A stretch of DNA of 64,000 bases from Akkermansiaceae bacterium (GTDB lineage Bacteria > Verrucomicrobiota > Verrucomicrobiia > Verrucomicrobiales > Akkermansiaceae), in contig JAGYIT010000017.1 in the NCBI GenBank assembly GCA_018402445.1, forward strand, positions 62,001 through 126,000. Direction: 5' to 3'. The notes under the pieces are model-generated. The model searched no databases and was not told the origin of the DNA. It saw only the letters and a program-made list of their open reading frames with translations. Positions 54,605 to 62,163 of the stretch are shown here, piece after piece (the first letter of the stretch is position 1; each line of letters opens with the position of its first letter). Position numbers and translations under genes: made by a program.

Positions 54605-56269
54605 TCAGCGTTTTCCGGCTGCCTTGGGCCTCGGGTTGCCGGAGTCGTCTTTCCCGAACAGCAGCGAGTTCGGCTTTTCCTTGATCGAGTCCGCCAACCC
54701 GTCGATGGAGCGCAGAGCGCCACGAAGCTCGTCGAGCGTCCGCAAAAGATCGCCCTGCACGTTCCCGTCCGGCCCCACGCTGGCTAAGGATTTCTCCAGC
54801 TCCGCGAGCGTGCGGCGGAGATCGCCGGGCAGATTTTTGAAATCCTCGTCCTCCAAGGTTACCTTCGCGGCGGAGGCCACCTTCTCGATCTCCTCCAGTG
54901 CCTTCCTCGCCTCGGCCACGGTCGTCGCGGTCTCCTTGGCGGCGGCCGTGATCTCTATGACCGCGTTGTCGAGCGGCAGGGAGTCGATCTTGTCGAGCAC
55001 CGAGGCCAGCTTTACCTCAAGCTGTGCGAATCCGGACGGCACGGTCGGCACCACCGGGAAATCCCCTTTGTAGCCCAGTTCCTCCGCTTCATCCGCCGGA
55101 TAGTAGTCGAAATCCACAAACATCGCGCCGGTCAGCAGGCTGCCGGTTTTCAGCGCGGCGCGCAGGCCTTTCCTGACCGCATCACCCAGCAGCAGGATCT
55201 CATCCTCCGGCGAGGTCACCGTGCCGATCGCCCGCAGCAGGCGCGGATCGACCTCGACGAGCACCGGCACCTTCTGGTTCTCGGGATCCGGGACGTATTC
55301 GAAGGAAATGTTCGTCACCCGCCCGATCACGATCCCCCGGTATTCCACGGGAGCCGTTTTCGAAAGACCCCGCACGCTCTGGTCGAAGAGCAGCAGAAGC
55401 TGCAAGGTCGGCTCGAAGGTGGAGGACGCGGCGGCGTCGATATCTTCGTGCAGTTCGAAGCTCGTCCCGTCCTGCGCCAGCTCGCCGGGTTGCGCTCCTT
55501 CCTGGAGTGCGAAGGAAACCCCGCCCGTGACCATCGCCTGGAACGAGGGTGTCCTGACCTTAAAACCGTCCACCCCCGCCGAAACATCGATCCCGCTGGT
55601 GTTCCAGAACTTCGTATTTTCTCTCACCAGCGTGCGGTATTCGTCCTGGATGAAGGCCTCGTAGATGATGCGGCGTCCGTCCGCATCGAGCCTACGGCTC
55701 TCAATCCTGCCGACCTCAAAGCCCCGGTAATAGAGCGGCGAGCCAACCGAAAGCGAACCGGCCTCATCGGAAAGGAGCGTGAGTCGCAGCCCGGGGACGC
55801 TGCGGCTGGTGGCGGGCGGCGTCTCGCGGCCCTTCCATTTCGTTGGCCCCTTCGGCCCGGTGCCCGGCTCCATCTCGATATAGACGCCGGTCAGCAGTGT
55901 CCCGAGGCCGGAAATGTCTGCCGCTGAAACCCGCGGCCGCACCACCCAGAACCGCGAGCCTTTGCGCAGCAGATCTGCGTAGGTGCTGTCCAGCGTGCAA
56001 TAAACGAAAACCGACTGCAGATCCTCCGTCAGCTCTACCCGGGAAACGCTGCCGACGACCACCGAGCGGCAGCGCAGCTCTGTTTTTCCCGCAAAAATGC
56101 CATCCGCCGTCTCGAAGCGGATCCGCACCTCCGGCCCTTTCGAGCTAACGTTGCGATAAAGCATCCATCCGCCAATTAGTAGCGCAATAATAGGTACGAC
56201 CCACACGACGTTCCAGCGCTGGGCGGCGCGGAGTTCGGGAGTGGCGGCGGTTGGCGGTTCTTCACTCAC
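54605..56269 (-). CDS. pqiB: PqiB-like MCE protein
   Basis: Periplasm-spanning lipid-transfer protein with one N-terminal TM (WNVVWVVPIIALLIGGWMLY) and three MCE domains (GPEVRIRFETADGIFAGKTE; LTLLSDEAGSLSVGSPLYYR; LLLFDQSVRGLSKTAPVEYR), then a C-terminal helical region (LPLDNAVIEITAAAKETATT onward) that forms the needle in E. coli PqiB. GTG at 56269 (MSEEPPTAATPEL) overlaps the pqiA2 stop by 8 bases and is preferred over GTG 56311. Family length ~550, matched here. It suggests an outer membrane with phospholipid traffic. Confidence 0.9.
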   Translation of the reverse strand: MSEEPPTAATPELRAAQRWNVVWVVPIIALLIGGWMLYRNVSSKGPEVRIRFETADGIFAGKTELRCRSVVVGSVSRVELTEDLQSVFVYCTLDSTYADLLRKGSRFWVVRPRVSAADISGLGTLLTGVYIEMEPGTGPKGPTKWKGRETPPATSRSVPGLRLTLLSDEAGSLSVGSPLYYRGFEVGRIESRRLDADGRRIIYEAFIQDEYRTLVRENTKFWNTSGIDVSAGVDGFKVRTPSFQAMVTGGVSFALQEGAQPGELAQDGTSFELHEDIDAAASSTFEPTLQLLLLFDQSVRGLSKTAPVEYRGIVIGRVTNISFEYVPDPENQKVPVLVEVDPRLLRAIGTVTSPEDEILLLGDAVRKGLRAALKTGSLLTGAMFVDFDYYPADEAEELGYKGDFPVVPTVPSGFAQLEVKLASVLDKIDSLPLDNAVIEITAAAKETATTVAEARKALEEIEKVASAAKVTLEDEDFKNLPGDLRRTLAELEKSLASVGPDGNVQGDLLRTLDELRGALRSIDGLADSIKEKPNSLLFGKDDSGNPRPKAAGKR

Positions 56270-56930
56270 TTTTAGAAGGGGGTTGGGAGGTGGGCGTTTC
56301 GATTTCCTCACTCAGAAGTTGATCCCAAAGCAGCTTCGGGTCAAAGCTCATCGCTGCGAACATCGTCAGCATCACCACCCCTGCAAAAGCTAGCGCGCCC
56401 GGCCCTGGGGTAATGCTCATGTAGTTTCCTAATTGTACCATCGTCACGAGAACCGCGACCACAAAAATATCCACCATCGACCACCGACCAAGCAATTCCG
56501 TAACCCAATACACCCGACCCAGCAGCTTCGCGGAGTGGGAAAGTATCCCTTTTGCCGCCGCGCACAGCCACAGCAGTGCCACGATCTTAAGTAGCGGGAT
56601 CAGGATGGACGCGGTGAAAATCACGATCGCGATCGGGTAGGAACCCGCGTTCCAGAACTGCACCAGCCCGGCCACGATCGTGCTCTCCGTGGAGATGCCG
56701 AGTTCCCGCGTGGTCAGGATCGGCAGCAGGTTTGCGGGCACATACATCACCGCCGCCGCCGCCACCAGCGCCATCGTCCGCGCAATGCTGTCCCGCTTCC
56801 TAAGGTGCAGATGGCTGCCGCAGCGGGGGCAGTTCACAGCGCTGATCGGCGCCACTTTCTCGCAGACATGGCAGCCCGCCAGCCCCGTTTCCAGGCCCCT
56901 CACGACCTCCTTTCCGTTGAACTGGCTCAT
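56262..56930 (-). CDS. pqiA: PqiA-like inner-membrane protein, second half-gene
   Basis: 222 residues from the ATG at 56930 (MSQFNGKEVVRGLETGLAGC), overlapping the first half's stop as ATGA. A zinc ribbon CHVC...CPRCG is followed by four TM segments (ALVAAAAVMYVPANLLPILT; YPIAIVIFTASILIPLLKIV; RWSMVDIFVVAVLVTMVQLG; GALAFAGVVMLTMFAAMSF). In E. coli PqiA both halves form one ~417-residue protein. The order pqiA1-pqiA2-pqiB-pqiC implies one operon. Confidence 0.88.
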   Translation of the reverse strand: MSQFNGKEVVRGLETGLAGCHVCEKVAPISAVNCPRCGSHLHLRKRDSIARTMALVAAAAVMYVPANLLPILTTRELGISTESTIVAGLVQFWNAGSYPIAIVIFTASILIPLLKIVALLWLCAAAKGILSHSAKLLGRVYWVTELLGRWSMVDIFVVAVLVTMVQLGNYMSITPGPGALAFAGVVMLTMFAAMSFDPKLLWDQLLSEEIETPTSQPPSKSE

Positions 56931-57580
56931 CCCCCCCGCGCCACCTCCAGGCGATCCCAGAGTTCCCTCTTGTCGATGGCCGCCACCGCGCCGGCCATGC
57001 AGAACATCAGCCCCGCGAACGCCCAGAAGCCGATCCCGAAATGCAGCTCCGCCACCTTGCCCAGTTTCAGCAGGCTCACCAGCACGCCGAGCAGGAACAC
57101 CTCGATCATGTTCCAAGGCTCCGAGCGGCTCATCCAGCGCGTCACGAACATCGCCCCCGGAGCCAACCGGCCTAACATCAGCGGCCCGCACACATACACC
57201 AGCCCCCCCGCCAGAATCAGCGGCGTGACGATGGTGAAAAGTGCCACGCCGAATCCGACCAGCGGCGTGCCGTCGTCGATCAGCGCTTTCGCTGCGCCGG
57301 GCAGTGTTAACTCCGTCCACATCCCGCCCGCATCCATGCTTACAAAGGGAGCGGTATGCACCACCAACATCAGCAGCAACGCGGTCAGGGAAAAGGAAGT
57401 CACCCGCGCCAGCGAAGCCGGGCGGTTCTGGAAAAGCGTCGCGCCGCAGAGGATGCAGTTCGCCCGCGAACCCTCCGGGATCGGCTCTGCCACATGTACT
57501 GTATCGCAGTAGTGGCAGATCGCATGGTGCGGCCCGCCCTTCGGCTTCGGCCACGTGAGGATGGATAGTCGGGTTCTCAA
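56927..57580 (-). CDS. pqiA: PqiA-like inner-membrane protein, first half-gene
   Basis: 217 residues. The start is TTG at 57580 (MRTRLSILTWPKPKGG), no better one being visible. A zinc ribbon CHYC...CILCG is followed by four TM segments (VTSFSLTALLLMLVVHTAPF; LVGFGVALFTIVTPLILAGG; WNMIEVFLLGVLVSLLKLGK; GIGFWAFAGLMFCMAGAVAA). It is homologous to the following gene: PqiA is built from two such modules. It ends by ATGA overlap with the second module gene. Confidence 0.85.
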   Translation of the reverse strand: MRTRLSILTWPKPKGGPHHAICHYCDTVHVAEPIPEGSRANCILCGATLFQNRPASLARVTSFSLTALLLMLVVHTAPFVSMDAGGMWTELTLPGAAKALIDDGTPLVGFGVALFTIVTPLILAGGLVYVCGPLMLGRLAPGAMFVTRWMSRSEPWNMIEVFLLGVLVSLLKLGKVAELHFGIGFWAFAGLMFCMAGAVAAIDKRELWDRLEVARGG

Positions 57581-57595
57581 GGTTGTGCTATCTTC

Positions 57596-58450
57596 CTATC
57601 TCGCAGCCACGACCCTCTGTGTCAACTCCCCCAGCCCCTCCACCCCGCATTCCACCAGATCCCCCGCCTGTAGGTAGCGCGGCGGGTCCATCCCCATCGC
57701 CACCCCGCTTGGCGTCCCCGTCGCGATCACATCACCGGGCAGCAGCGTCATGAAACGGCTGATGTAGCTCACCACGTCCCGCACCCCGAACAGCATGTCC
57801 TTCGTCCAGCTGTTCTGCCGGATCTCGCCATTCACCTTCGTCCACAGCCGCAGACCCTGCGGATCGGGAACCTCGTCCGCCGTCACCAGCCACGGCCCCA
57901 TCGGCGCGAAGGTGTCCGCGCTCTTCCCCTTCGTCCACTGCCCGCCGTGCTCCTTCTGGAAAGCCCGCTCCGAGTAATCGCAGAACACCGCGTAGCCCGC
58001 CACGCATTCCATCGCCTCCGCCTCGGAAACGTTACTCGCCGTCCTCCCGATCACCACCGCCAGCTCCACCTCGTAGTCCAGCTTCCTCGCCCCCTTCGGC
58101 ATCACCACATCATCATGCGGGCCGCTCCACGCCGAGCTCGCCTTCATGAAAAGCACTGGCTCCGTGGGAATCTCACCGCCCATCTCCCGCGCGTGCTCTA
58201 GGTAGTTCTGCCCCACACACACGATCTTCGAGGGCCGCGCCACCGGCGGCCCCAGCCGCATCCCCGCATCGATCTCGAACCCGCCCGGACAACCCTGCCC
58301 CACCCACTCCGCCAGACTTTCCAATCCCCCCATCGCGAAAAACCCCTCATCGTAATCGAAGAACTCCCCGCTCGCATCGATCATGCGCCCATCCTCCAGC
58401 AACACGCCGGGTTCCTCCCTGCCCTCTTCCCCGAATCGGATCAGCTTCAT
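57596..58450 (-). CDS. Fumarylacetoacetate hydrolase-family protein
   Basis: Cytoplasmic, divalent-metal enzyme. 284 residues from the ATG at 58450 (MKLIRFGEEGREEPGVLLED); the longer frame to 58534 has no conserved sequence. FAH-fold motifs: KIVCVGQNYLEHAREMGGE, PVLFMKASSAWSGPHDDVV, KLDYEVELAVVIG (metal Glu pair), YAVFCDYSERAFQKE, and TGTPSGVAMGMDPPRYLQAGD. Relatives include 2,4-diketo-3-deoxy-fuconate hydrolases and ureidoglycolate lyases; the substrate is unassigned. A link with the fucosidase cassettes beside it would be suggestive but is unproven. Confidence 0.9.
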   Translation of the reverse strand: MKLIRFGEEGREEPGVLLEDGRMIDASGEFFDYDEGFFAMGGLESLAEWVGQGCPGGFEIDAGMRLGPPVARPSKIVCVGQNYLEHAREMGGEIPTEPVLFMKASSAWSGPHDDVVMPKGARKLDYEVELAVVIGRTASNVSEAEAMECVAGYAVFCDYSERAFQKEHGGQWTKGKSADTFAPMGPWLVTADEVPDPQGLRLWTKVNGEIRQNSWTKDMLFGVRDVVSYISRFMTLLPGDVIATGTPSGVAMGMDPPRYLQAGDLVECGVEGLGELTQRVVAAR

Positions 58451-58675
58451 GATGCCCGCTATGCTACCGGGTTGGACGGGGAGTTCCAGCGCTTTAAAGC
58501 GGGGCGTATGCGGTATTCGCCCCGCACCGTCCATGCGCTGGCTTATGTCGGAACGTCAAAGAGCACGCAACCCTATCAACGGGTGTGAGCGTAGATCAGG
58601 GGGTTGAGGAGCCCAAAGATCTTTATCTACAGGCTTCACTAATTTTACTCTTTGTGCTTTGCTCATGATTATTTT

Positions 58676-58762
58676 GCCCAACGTTAGAGCGATGGCGCGG
58701 CGGCTTGTTGCCCGACTTTATCAGACGGCTTCCTCGCCGTCGCCATCCGTGCCTTGTTAGGG
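58676..58762 (-). repeat. attC-like site of the PIN cassette, copy 1
   Basis: On the minus strand: CCCTAAC (R'') ... GGATGGCG (L'') ... CGCCATCGCTC (L') ... GTTGGGC (R', fits GTTRRRY). The site is 87 bp; L''/L' pair as an imperfect palindrome. The stop codon and last ~24 residues of the antitoxin gene lie inside it. The copy at 61937-62023 is identical. Confidence 0.75.
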
Positions 58763-58902
58763 TCTTGATTTTTACTTGAGCCTTGCTGCCTTGCTGCGTG
58801 TTCGGCCTTCGCCCATGCGAATATCTTGCGATGATCATACCCGTGTTCAGCGGCAAGTGCTGCGCGGGCATCTCTGACTTCCTGGATAATGTGATTAGTC
58901 AT
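58684..58902 (-). CDS. Putative antitoxin with PIN toxin, copy 1
   Basis: 72 residues from the ATG at 58902 (MTNHIIQEVRDARAALAAEH), overlapping the PIN toxin stop by 8 bases. The N-terminal ~45 residues resemble small charged helical antitoxins paired with PIN proteins. The C-terminal residues from about NKARMATARK to AAAPSL are read from the attC-like palindrome, so this tail is cassette-site-encoded. No DNA-binding motif is visible. Assignment rests on position and size. Confidence 0.6.
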   Translation of the reverse strand: MTNHIIQEVRDARAALAAEHGYDHRKIFAWAKAEHAARQQGSSKNQDPNKARMATARKPSDKVGQQAAAPSL

Positions 58903-59374
58903 GATTAAGTTCAATAAGGGTTCGAGGCGTGCAAATGATGGGGACATGAAGGCCGTAGTAGGAACAGTAATCCAAAAGCTCCTTCTGAAGAACCGCGTTG
59001 GCCAAATGGGTGCAATTCCACGTTAGAAGATAGTCCATTCGATGCAGGATCGCCAACCCCAAATGGGATGCGTCAGTGACGGCCTTTGGAGGCAAATGGA
59101 ACAGCCGGATCAAATCTTCTTCCAAATCTGGAAGTGTATCTACGAGTTCCAGCTCCGGGATACCCTTCAACTTTGAAAGCCGTTTAGCTGCCAAATCAGG
59201 ATTACCTCTGCTGCACTCGTCGATAGTGTAGAACGAGGTGAAAACCCGGAAATGAAATCTCTGCTCCTCCCACCAATCCCGTGTCGCTTCCTGATCAGCA
59301 GCCAATGTAGCCTGCTTGCTCTTGCGAGAAGTAAGGTAGCTCGGGATCGTGGTCTCGATGTAAACGGATTGCAT
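58895..59374 (-). CDS. PIN-domain toxin (VapC-like), copy 1
   Basis: 159 residues (MQSVYIETTIPSYLTSRKSK). Acidic catalytic residues fit a PIN endoribonuclease: Glu in YIETTIPSY, Glu in TIDECSRG, Asp in TDASHLGLAI, plus LLTWNCTHLAN. Same-type PIN proteins act as toxins cleaving RNA. The next start overlaps its stop. It is the first gene of a ~750-bp cassette with its attC at 58676-58762. Identical copy at 62156-62635. Confidence 0.8.
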   Translation of the reverse strand: MQSVYIETTIPSYLTSRKSKQATLAADQEATRDWWEEQRFHFRVFTSFYTIDECSRGNPDLAAKRLSKLKGIPELELVDTLPDLEEDLIRLFHLPPKAVTDASHLGLAILHRMDYLLTWNCTHLANAVLQKELLDYCSYYGLHVPIICTPRTLIELNHD

Positions 59375-59427
59375 CGCGGGAAAGCATCACACCAATTTGC
59401 GCCTCTGTAAAGAAGAGCAATTTCTTC

Positions 59428-59514
59428 CCCTAACGAAAGAGGAATGGCGTGCTGGGATGGACTCCGATTTGATCAGACGGCTTACACGGCGTCGCCATAT
59501 CCGACTTGTTATCC
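59428..59514 (-). repeat. attC-like site of the HicAB cassette, copy 1
   Basis: Minus strand: GGATAAC (R'') ... GGATATGGCG (L'') ... CACGCCATTCC (L') ... GTTAGGG (R'). 87 bp, same arrangement and length as the PIN cassette site. The HicB stop codon lies in R''. R' differs from the GTTRRRY consensus only in its last base. Confidence 0.65.
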
Positions 59515-59841
59515 TCTTTGGTTTGTTAGTGTTGCCAGTTTCGATTCGACCCAACGATTGAGGCTCGAACCCTCTTCCTGACTGAGAGCTGCTAGCTTCC
59601 GGTGAAGTTGTGGATCAATGCGAAGAACAAAATTCCCTGAGTATGGGCGATCCGGCTCTTCGCCACGCTCGGCACAAAATTCTAAATAGTCGTCAATCGA
59701 TTCGTGAAAGGCGGCCTTGAGTTCATCCACGCTCCTCCCTTGGAACGTAACAACATCCCTGAGATCCGTGACCTCTCCGTGAAAAGTCTCTGCGTCTTCG
59801 TCGAAAGTGACGGTGCCGTGGTATCCTTTGTAAGTCATCAT
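59509..59841 (-). CDS. HicB-family antitoxin, copy 1
   Basis: 110 residues from the ATG at 59841. The N-terminal HicB fold (YKGYHGTVTFDEDAETFHGE; VVTFQGRSVDELKAAFHES) is followed by a C-terminal ribbon-helix-helix-like part (GNFVLRIDPQLHRKLAALSQ; SLNRWVESKLATL). It overlaps the HicA stop as ATGA. HicB proteins neutralise HicA and bind the operon promoter. Identical copy at 62770-63102. Confidence 0.88.
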   Translation of the reverse strand: MMTYKGYHGTVTFDEDAETFHGEVTDLRDVVTFQGRSVDELKAAFHESIDDYLEFCAERGEEPDRPYSGNFVLRIDPQLHRKLAALSQEEGSSLNRWVESKLATLTNQRG

Positions 59842-60092
59842 GGTTGTATTCCTGCTTCGGTTAAAAATCGCCTCATCGACTTCACTGCGCCTCGATCAGT
59901 CTTCGGATCGGGATGGGGACGATGAAACACAGCGCGAATACCGTTGAGAGCGAGACGAACTCGCGAACCACTCCCTTCGGTGATCTCACATCCCAACGCG
60001 TTCAGCAGGGACTCAATGTCCTTCCAAACGATATTCGCTGAGACGGGATCCTTGAAGATCGATTCAAGTGTCTTGCGTTGACGGCTATTCAC
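59838..60092 (-). CDS. HicA-family mRNA interferase toxin, copy 1
   Basis: 84 residues from the ATG at 60092. HicA dsRBD-like fold: KTLESIFKDPVSANIVWKDI, GCEITEGSGSRVRLALNGI, with the catalytic His in RAVFHRPHPDPKTDRGAVKS. Toxin gene first, antitoxin second, as in E. coli hicAB. It overlaps HicB by four bases. The cassette boundary lies at 60146. Identical copy at 63099-63353. Confidence 0.88.
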   Translation of the reverse strand: MNSRQRKTLESIFKDPVSANIVWKDIESLLNALGCEITEGSGSRVRLALNGIRAVFHRPHPDPKTDRGAVKSMRRFLTEAGIQP

Positions 60093-60141
60093 GCAGATAT
60101 AGTATCACCAAACGATACCGCGTCAAGATCTGATTTTTCTT

Positions 60142-60256
60142 GGATAACGTCCGCGATCACCGATGGCTGCCCGTGGCGTGACTCCTGCCGGGTGAGGAAC
60201 GAACCCAAGCAGGAGGCATGACGCGGGTAGCCATTCGGTGGATCGCATTGTTCGAC
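60142..60256 (-). repeat. attC-like site of the BrnTA cassette
   Basis: Minus strand: GTCGAAC (R'') ... CCGAATGGCT (L'') ... AGCCATCGG (L') ... GACGTTATCC (R'). 115 bp with an internal imperfect palindrome. The AACGTC at 60146-60151 recurs at 60798-60803, 652 bp away. Absent, with the cassette, from the second array copy. Confidence 0.7.
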
Positions 60257-60257
60257 T

Positions 60258-60488
60258 TTATTTTTTTGCAGTGGCTAATCGCTCCGCAATCCAGACCTTA
60301 ATTAAAGATTGTCGCGGAACGCCAAGACGATCCGCTTCAAAATCCAAACGGGAAATCATCCAAGAAGGAAAATCTACATTGACCCGCTTGGCTTGGTGAC
60401 CAGGTCGAACGGCCTTGGCTAGATCCAAGTAAGGCAGAATATCTTCTTCCCCTTTGTCAAAAATCTCGTCCAGTTGTTCAGCTGTCAT
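60258..60488 (-). CDS. brnA: BrnA-family antitoxin
   Basis: 76 residues (MTAEQLDEIFDKGEEDILPY). The C-terminal half is a ribbon-helix-helix domain (KRVNVDFPSWMISRLDFEAD; RLGVPRQSLIKVWIAERLA), typical of BrnA. It overlaps brnT by 11 bases, toxin first. Single copy in this window: the second array copy lacks this cassette. Confidence 0.87.
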   Translation of the reverse strand: MTAEQLDEIFDKGEEDILPYLDLAKAVRPGHQAKRVNVDFPSWMISRLDFEADRLGVPRQSLIKVWIAERLATAKK

Positions 60489-60741
60489 AATATGTCTTTT
60501 CTTCGTTCTCTCGGGCTCGCCTCACGGAAATGATCCGGATTGCAGGTTCACGCATCGTGTAAAAGGCAACCCATATCTTCTCATTGTTTTTCGCAATCAG
60601 TGCATGGCGCTCTTCGGTGTCGCTCCGAGCTGGAAACTCGACCCGATCCTCGTCCAGCCAGAGGACTTGAGCTTCGTCAAAATCGATGCCGTGCTTCTCC
60701 TTGTTGGTCTGGCTCTTGATTGGATCATACTCGAAGTCCAT
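60478..60741 (-). CDS. brnT: BrnT-family ribonuclease toxin
   Basis: 87 residues (MDFEYDPIKSQTNKEKHGID). BrnT signature: F-x-x-D-P-x-K-x-x-x-N-x-x-K-H-G-I-x-F, then ERHALIAKNNEKIWVAFYTM and IRIISVRRARENEE. RelE-like fold ribonuclease. The ATG is at 60741. Cassette spans about 60147-60799. Confidence 0.9.
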   Translation of the reverse strand: MDFEYDPIKSQTNKEKHGIDFDEAQVLWLDEDRVEFPARSDTEERHALIAKNNEKIWVAFYTMREPAIRIISVRRARENEEKTYYDS

Positions 60742-60793
60742 GCGATATGGAAAATATACCGGAACGTTCGTTTACCGCAAGAGATAATTTTCT

Positions 60794-60852
60794 GTCGAAC
60801 GTCGCGGATCAGGCGCGGCTATTTGCCGTCGACTGCATCCGGCTTGTTCGGC
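60794..60852 (-). repeat. Short attC-like site of the fucosidase cassette, copy 1
   Basis: Minus strand: GCCGAAC (R'') AAGCCGGATGCAG (L'') TCGACGGCAAATAGCCGC CTGATCCGC (L') GACGTTCGAC (R'). 59 bp, the shortest site in the array. The fucosidase stop codon is in the loop. The second copy has R' GTTATCC instead of GTTCGAC. Confidence 0.7.
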
Positions 60853-61853
60853 TGTTTTTGGGTTCTACAAGATTCAATCTGGCGGTCATCTTGTTGAACA
60901 ATGGCTCGGAACTGCTCCATCTGTTCCTTCGCAATGGCACCAATAGGCCCCAGTTTGGGATCCATGTTAGGCCCTATATCCAGTGTCACAGCACCACCGT
61001 TGGCCACAACTGTCTGGAACCATGACCGCCACTGTTCGGTAGGGTGCCGGACATCACGCTTCCCCCAGCCTGAGCCAAGAAACGTGAGCGCGTGCCACTG
61101 CGAACCCTTGACCCAGCGCGAAGTGGGCACAATGCCAAACGGGTTGACCACTTCGCCTGCGGTGTAGTCCTCGGCCTGCGTGTAGCGGCTGGGTGGGACG
61201 CCGCGATTGAAGGTGACGATTGCATTCGTATTCCCTCGCTTGACCGCATCGGCATAGACGGTGGCAATCTCTTCGTTGAAGTGGATGCGCTGATAGCCCC
61301 CATCGAACCACCAACCGGAAACCTTGTCGCCATATCGCGCAGACCATTCGTGGATAACCTCGGCCCACTGTTTGGCGAAGGCGAGGTCAATGGGCTGGTC
61401 CCTTGGGCCTTCTGGCAGCCCGAAGGCTTTCTGCGCGCGGATGTCGCGGTACGGTGTTTGGCATGGCAAGTAGAGCATCAAGCGGATACCTTTTGGGTGA
61501 AGCGCGCGATAAAGATCAAGTGGTAGATCGCGAGTCGCGCAACGCTCGCCGGGTTGGTAGCCGGTGATGCGATCATAGGTGGCGTTGGGCGCGTTATAGA
61601 AGCCACAGTTCTGGCCTAGGGTTAGCACGAAATATTTGGCACCCATACTCTCGAGTTGCTTTGCCAATGCCTCGACATCAAAGTCGTTGACTTTGGCAAA
61701 CTGCTCAGCGTTGCGCGGCAAGTAGTGCATGAACGCGCCGATGCGCGCATCTTTGAGCCAATCGGTTTGAGGTGATTTGTCTGCGGCCGACGAATATTGC
61801 GACATAACGCCTCCTATGATGAACGCTAAGTAGAGTGATCTTGTTTTATTCAT
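60819..61853 (-). CDS. Secreted GH29-like alpha-L-fucosidase, cassette copy 1
   Basis: 344 residues from the ATG at 61853 (MNKTRSLYLAFIIGGVMSQY, signal peptide); the long upstream frame to 62132 runs through an attC site and is not coding. Motifs of the GH29 barrel: IGAFMHYLPRNAEQFA, AKYFVLTLGQNCGFYNAPNA, KVSGWWFDGGY with the nucleophile Asp in WFDG, and FLGSGWGKRD. It releases fucose from glycans in relatives; the substrate is inferred. It is an unusual cargo for a gene cassette, with attC-like sites on both sides. Confidence 0.82.
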   Translation of the reverse strand: MNKTRSLYLAFIIGGVMSQYSSAADKSPQTDWLKDARIGAFMHYLPRNAEQFAKVNDFDVEALAKQLESMGAKYFVLTLGQNCGFYNAPNATYDRITGYQPGERCATRDLPLDLYRALHPKGIRLMLYLPCQTPYRDIRAQKAFGLPEGPRDQPIDLAFAKQWAEVIHEWSARYGDKVSGWWFDGGYQRIHFNEEIATVYADAVKRGNTNAIVTFNRGVPPSRYTQAEDYTAGEVVNPFGIVPTSRWVKGSQWHALTFLGSGWGKRDVRHPTEQWRSWFQTVVANGGAVTLDIGPNMDPKLGPIGAIAKEQMEQFRAIVQQDDRQIESCRTQKQPNKPDAVDGK

Positions 61854-61936
61854 TGTTTTATTAATCTCGTGAATTCTTTCATACGTGTTTCGGAGCAAAG
61901 TAATTTTACTCTTTGTGCTTTGCTCATGATTATTTT

Positions 61937-62023
61937 GCCCAACGTTAGAGCGATGGCGCGGCGGCTTGTTGCCCGACTTTATCAGACGGCTTCCTCGCCG
62001 TCGCCATCCGTGCCTTGTTAGGG
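61937..62023 (-). repeat. attC-like site of the PIN cassette, copy 2
   Basis: Identical to 58676-58762 at an offset of 3,261. The fucosidase gene of copy 1 lies directly after it on the minus strand. Confidence 0.75.
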
Positions 62024-62163
62024 TCTTGATTTTTACTTGAGCCTTGCTGCCTTGCTGCGTGTTCGGCCTTCGCCCATGCGAATATCTTGCGATGATCATA
62101 CCCGTGTTCAGCGGCAAGTGCTGCGCGGGCATCTCTGACTTCCTGGATAATGTGATTAGTCAT
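61945..62163 (-). CDS. Putative antitoxin with PIN toxin, copy 2
   Basis: Identical in sequence to 58684-58902: ATG overlaps the PIN stop by 8 bases, and the C-terminal tail is read from the attC site. Second copy of the PIN cassette. Confidence 0.6.
   Translation of the reverse strand: MTNHIIQEVRDARAALAAEHGYDHRKIFAWAKAEHAARQQGSSKNQDPNKARMATARKPSDKVGQQAAAPSL

Noticed and set aside
61853-62132. A 93-residue upstream extension of the fucosidase frame to 62132
   Set aside because: It is the reverse reading of the attC-like site and of the antitoxin region; the signal peptide starts at 61853, and the same upstream sequence (58871 to 58640) occurs without a fucosidase.
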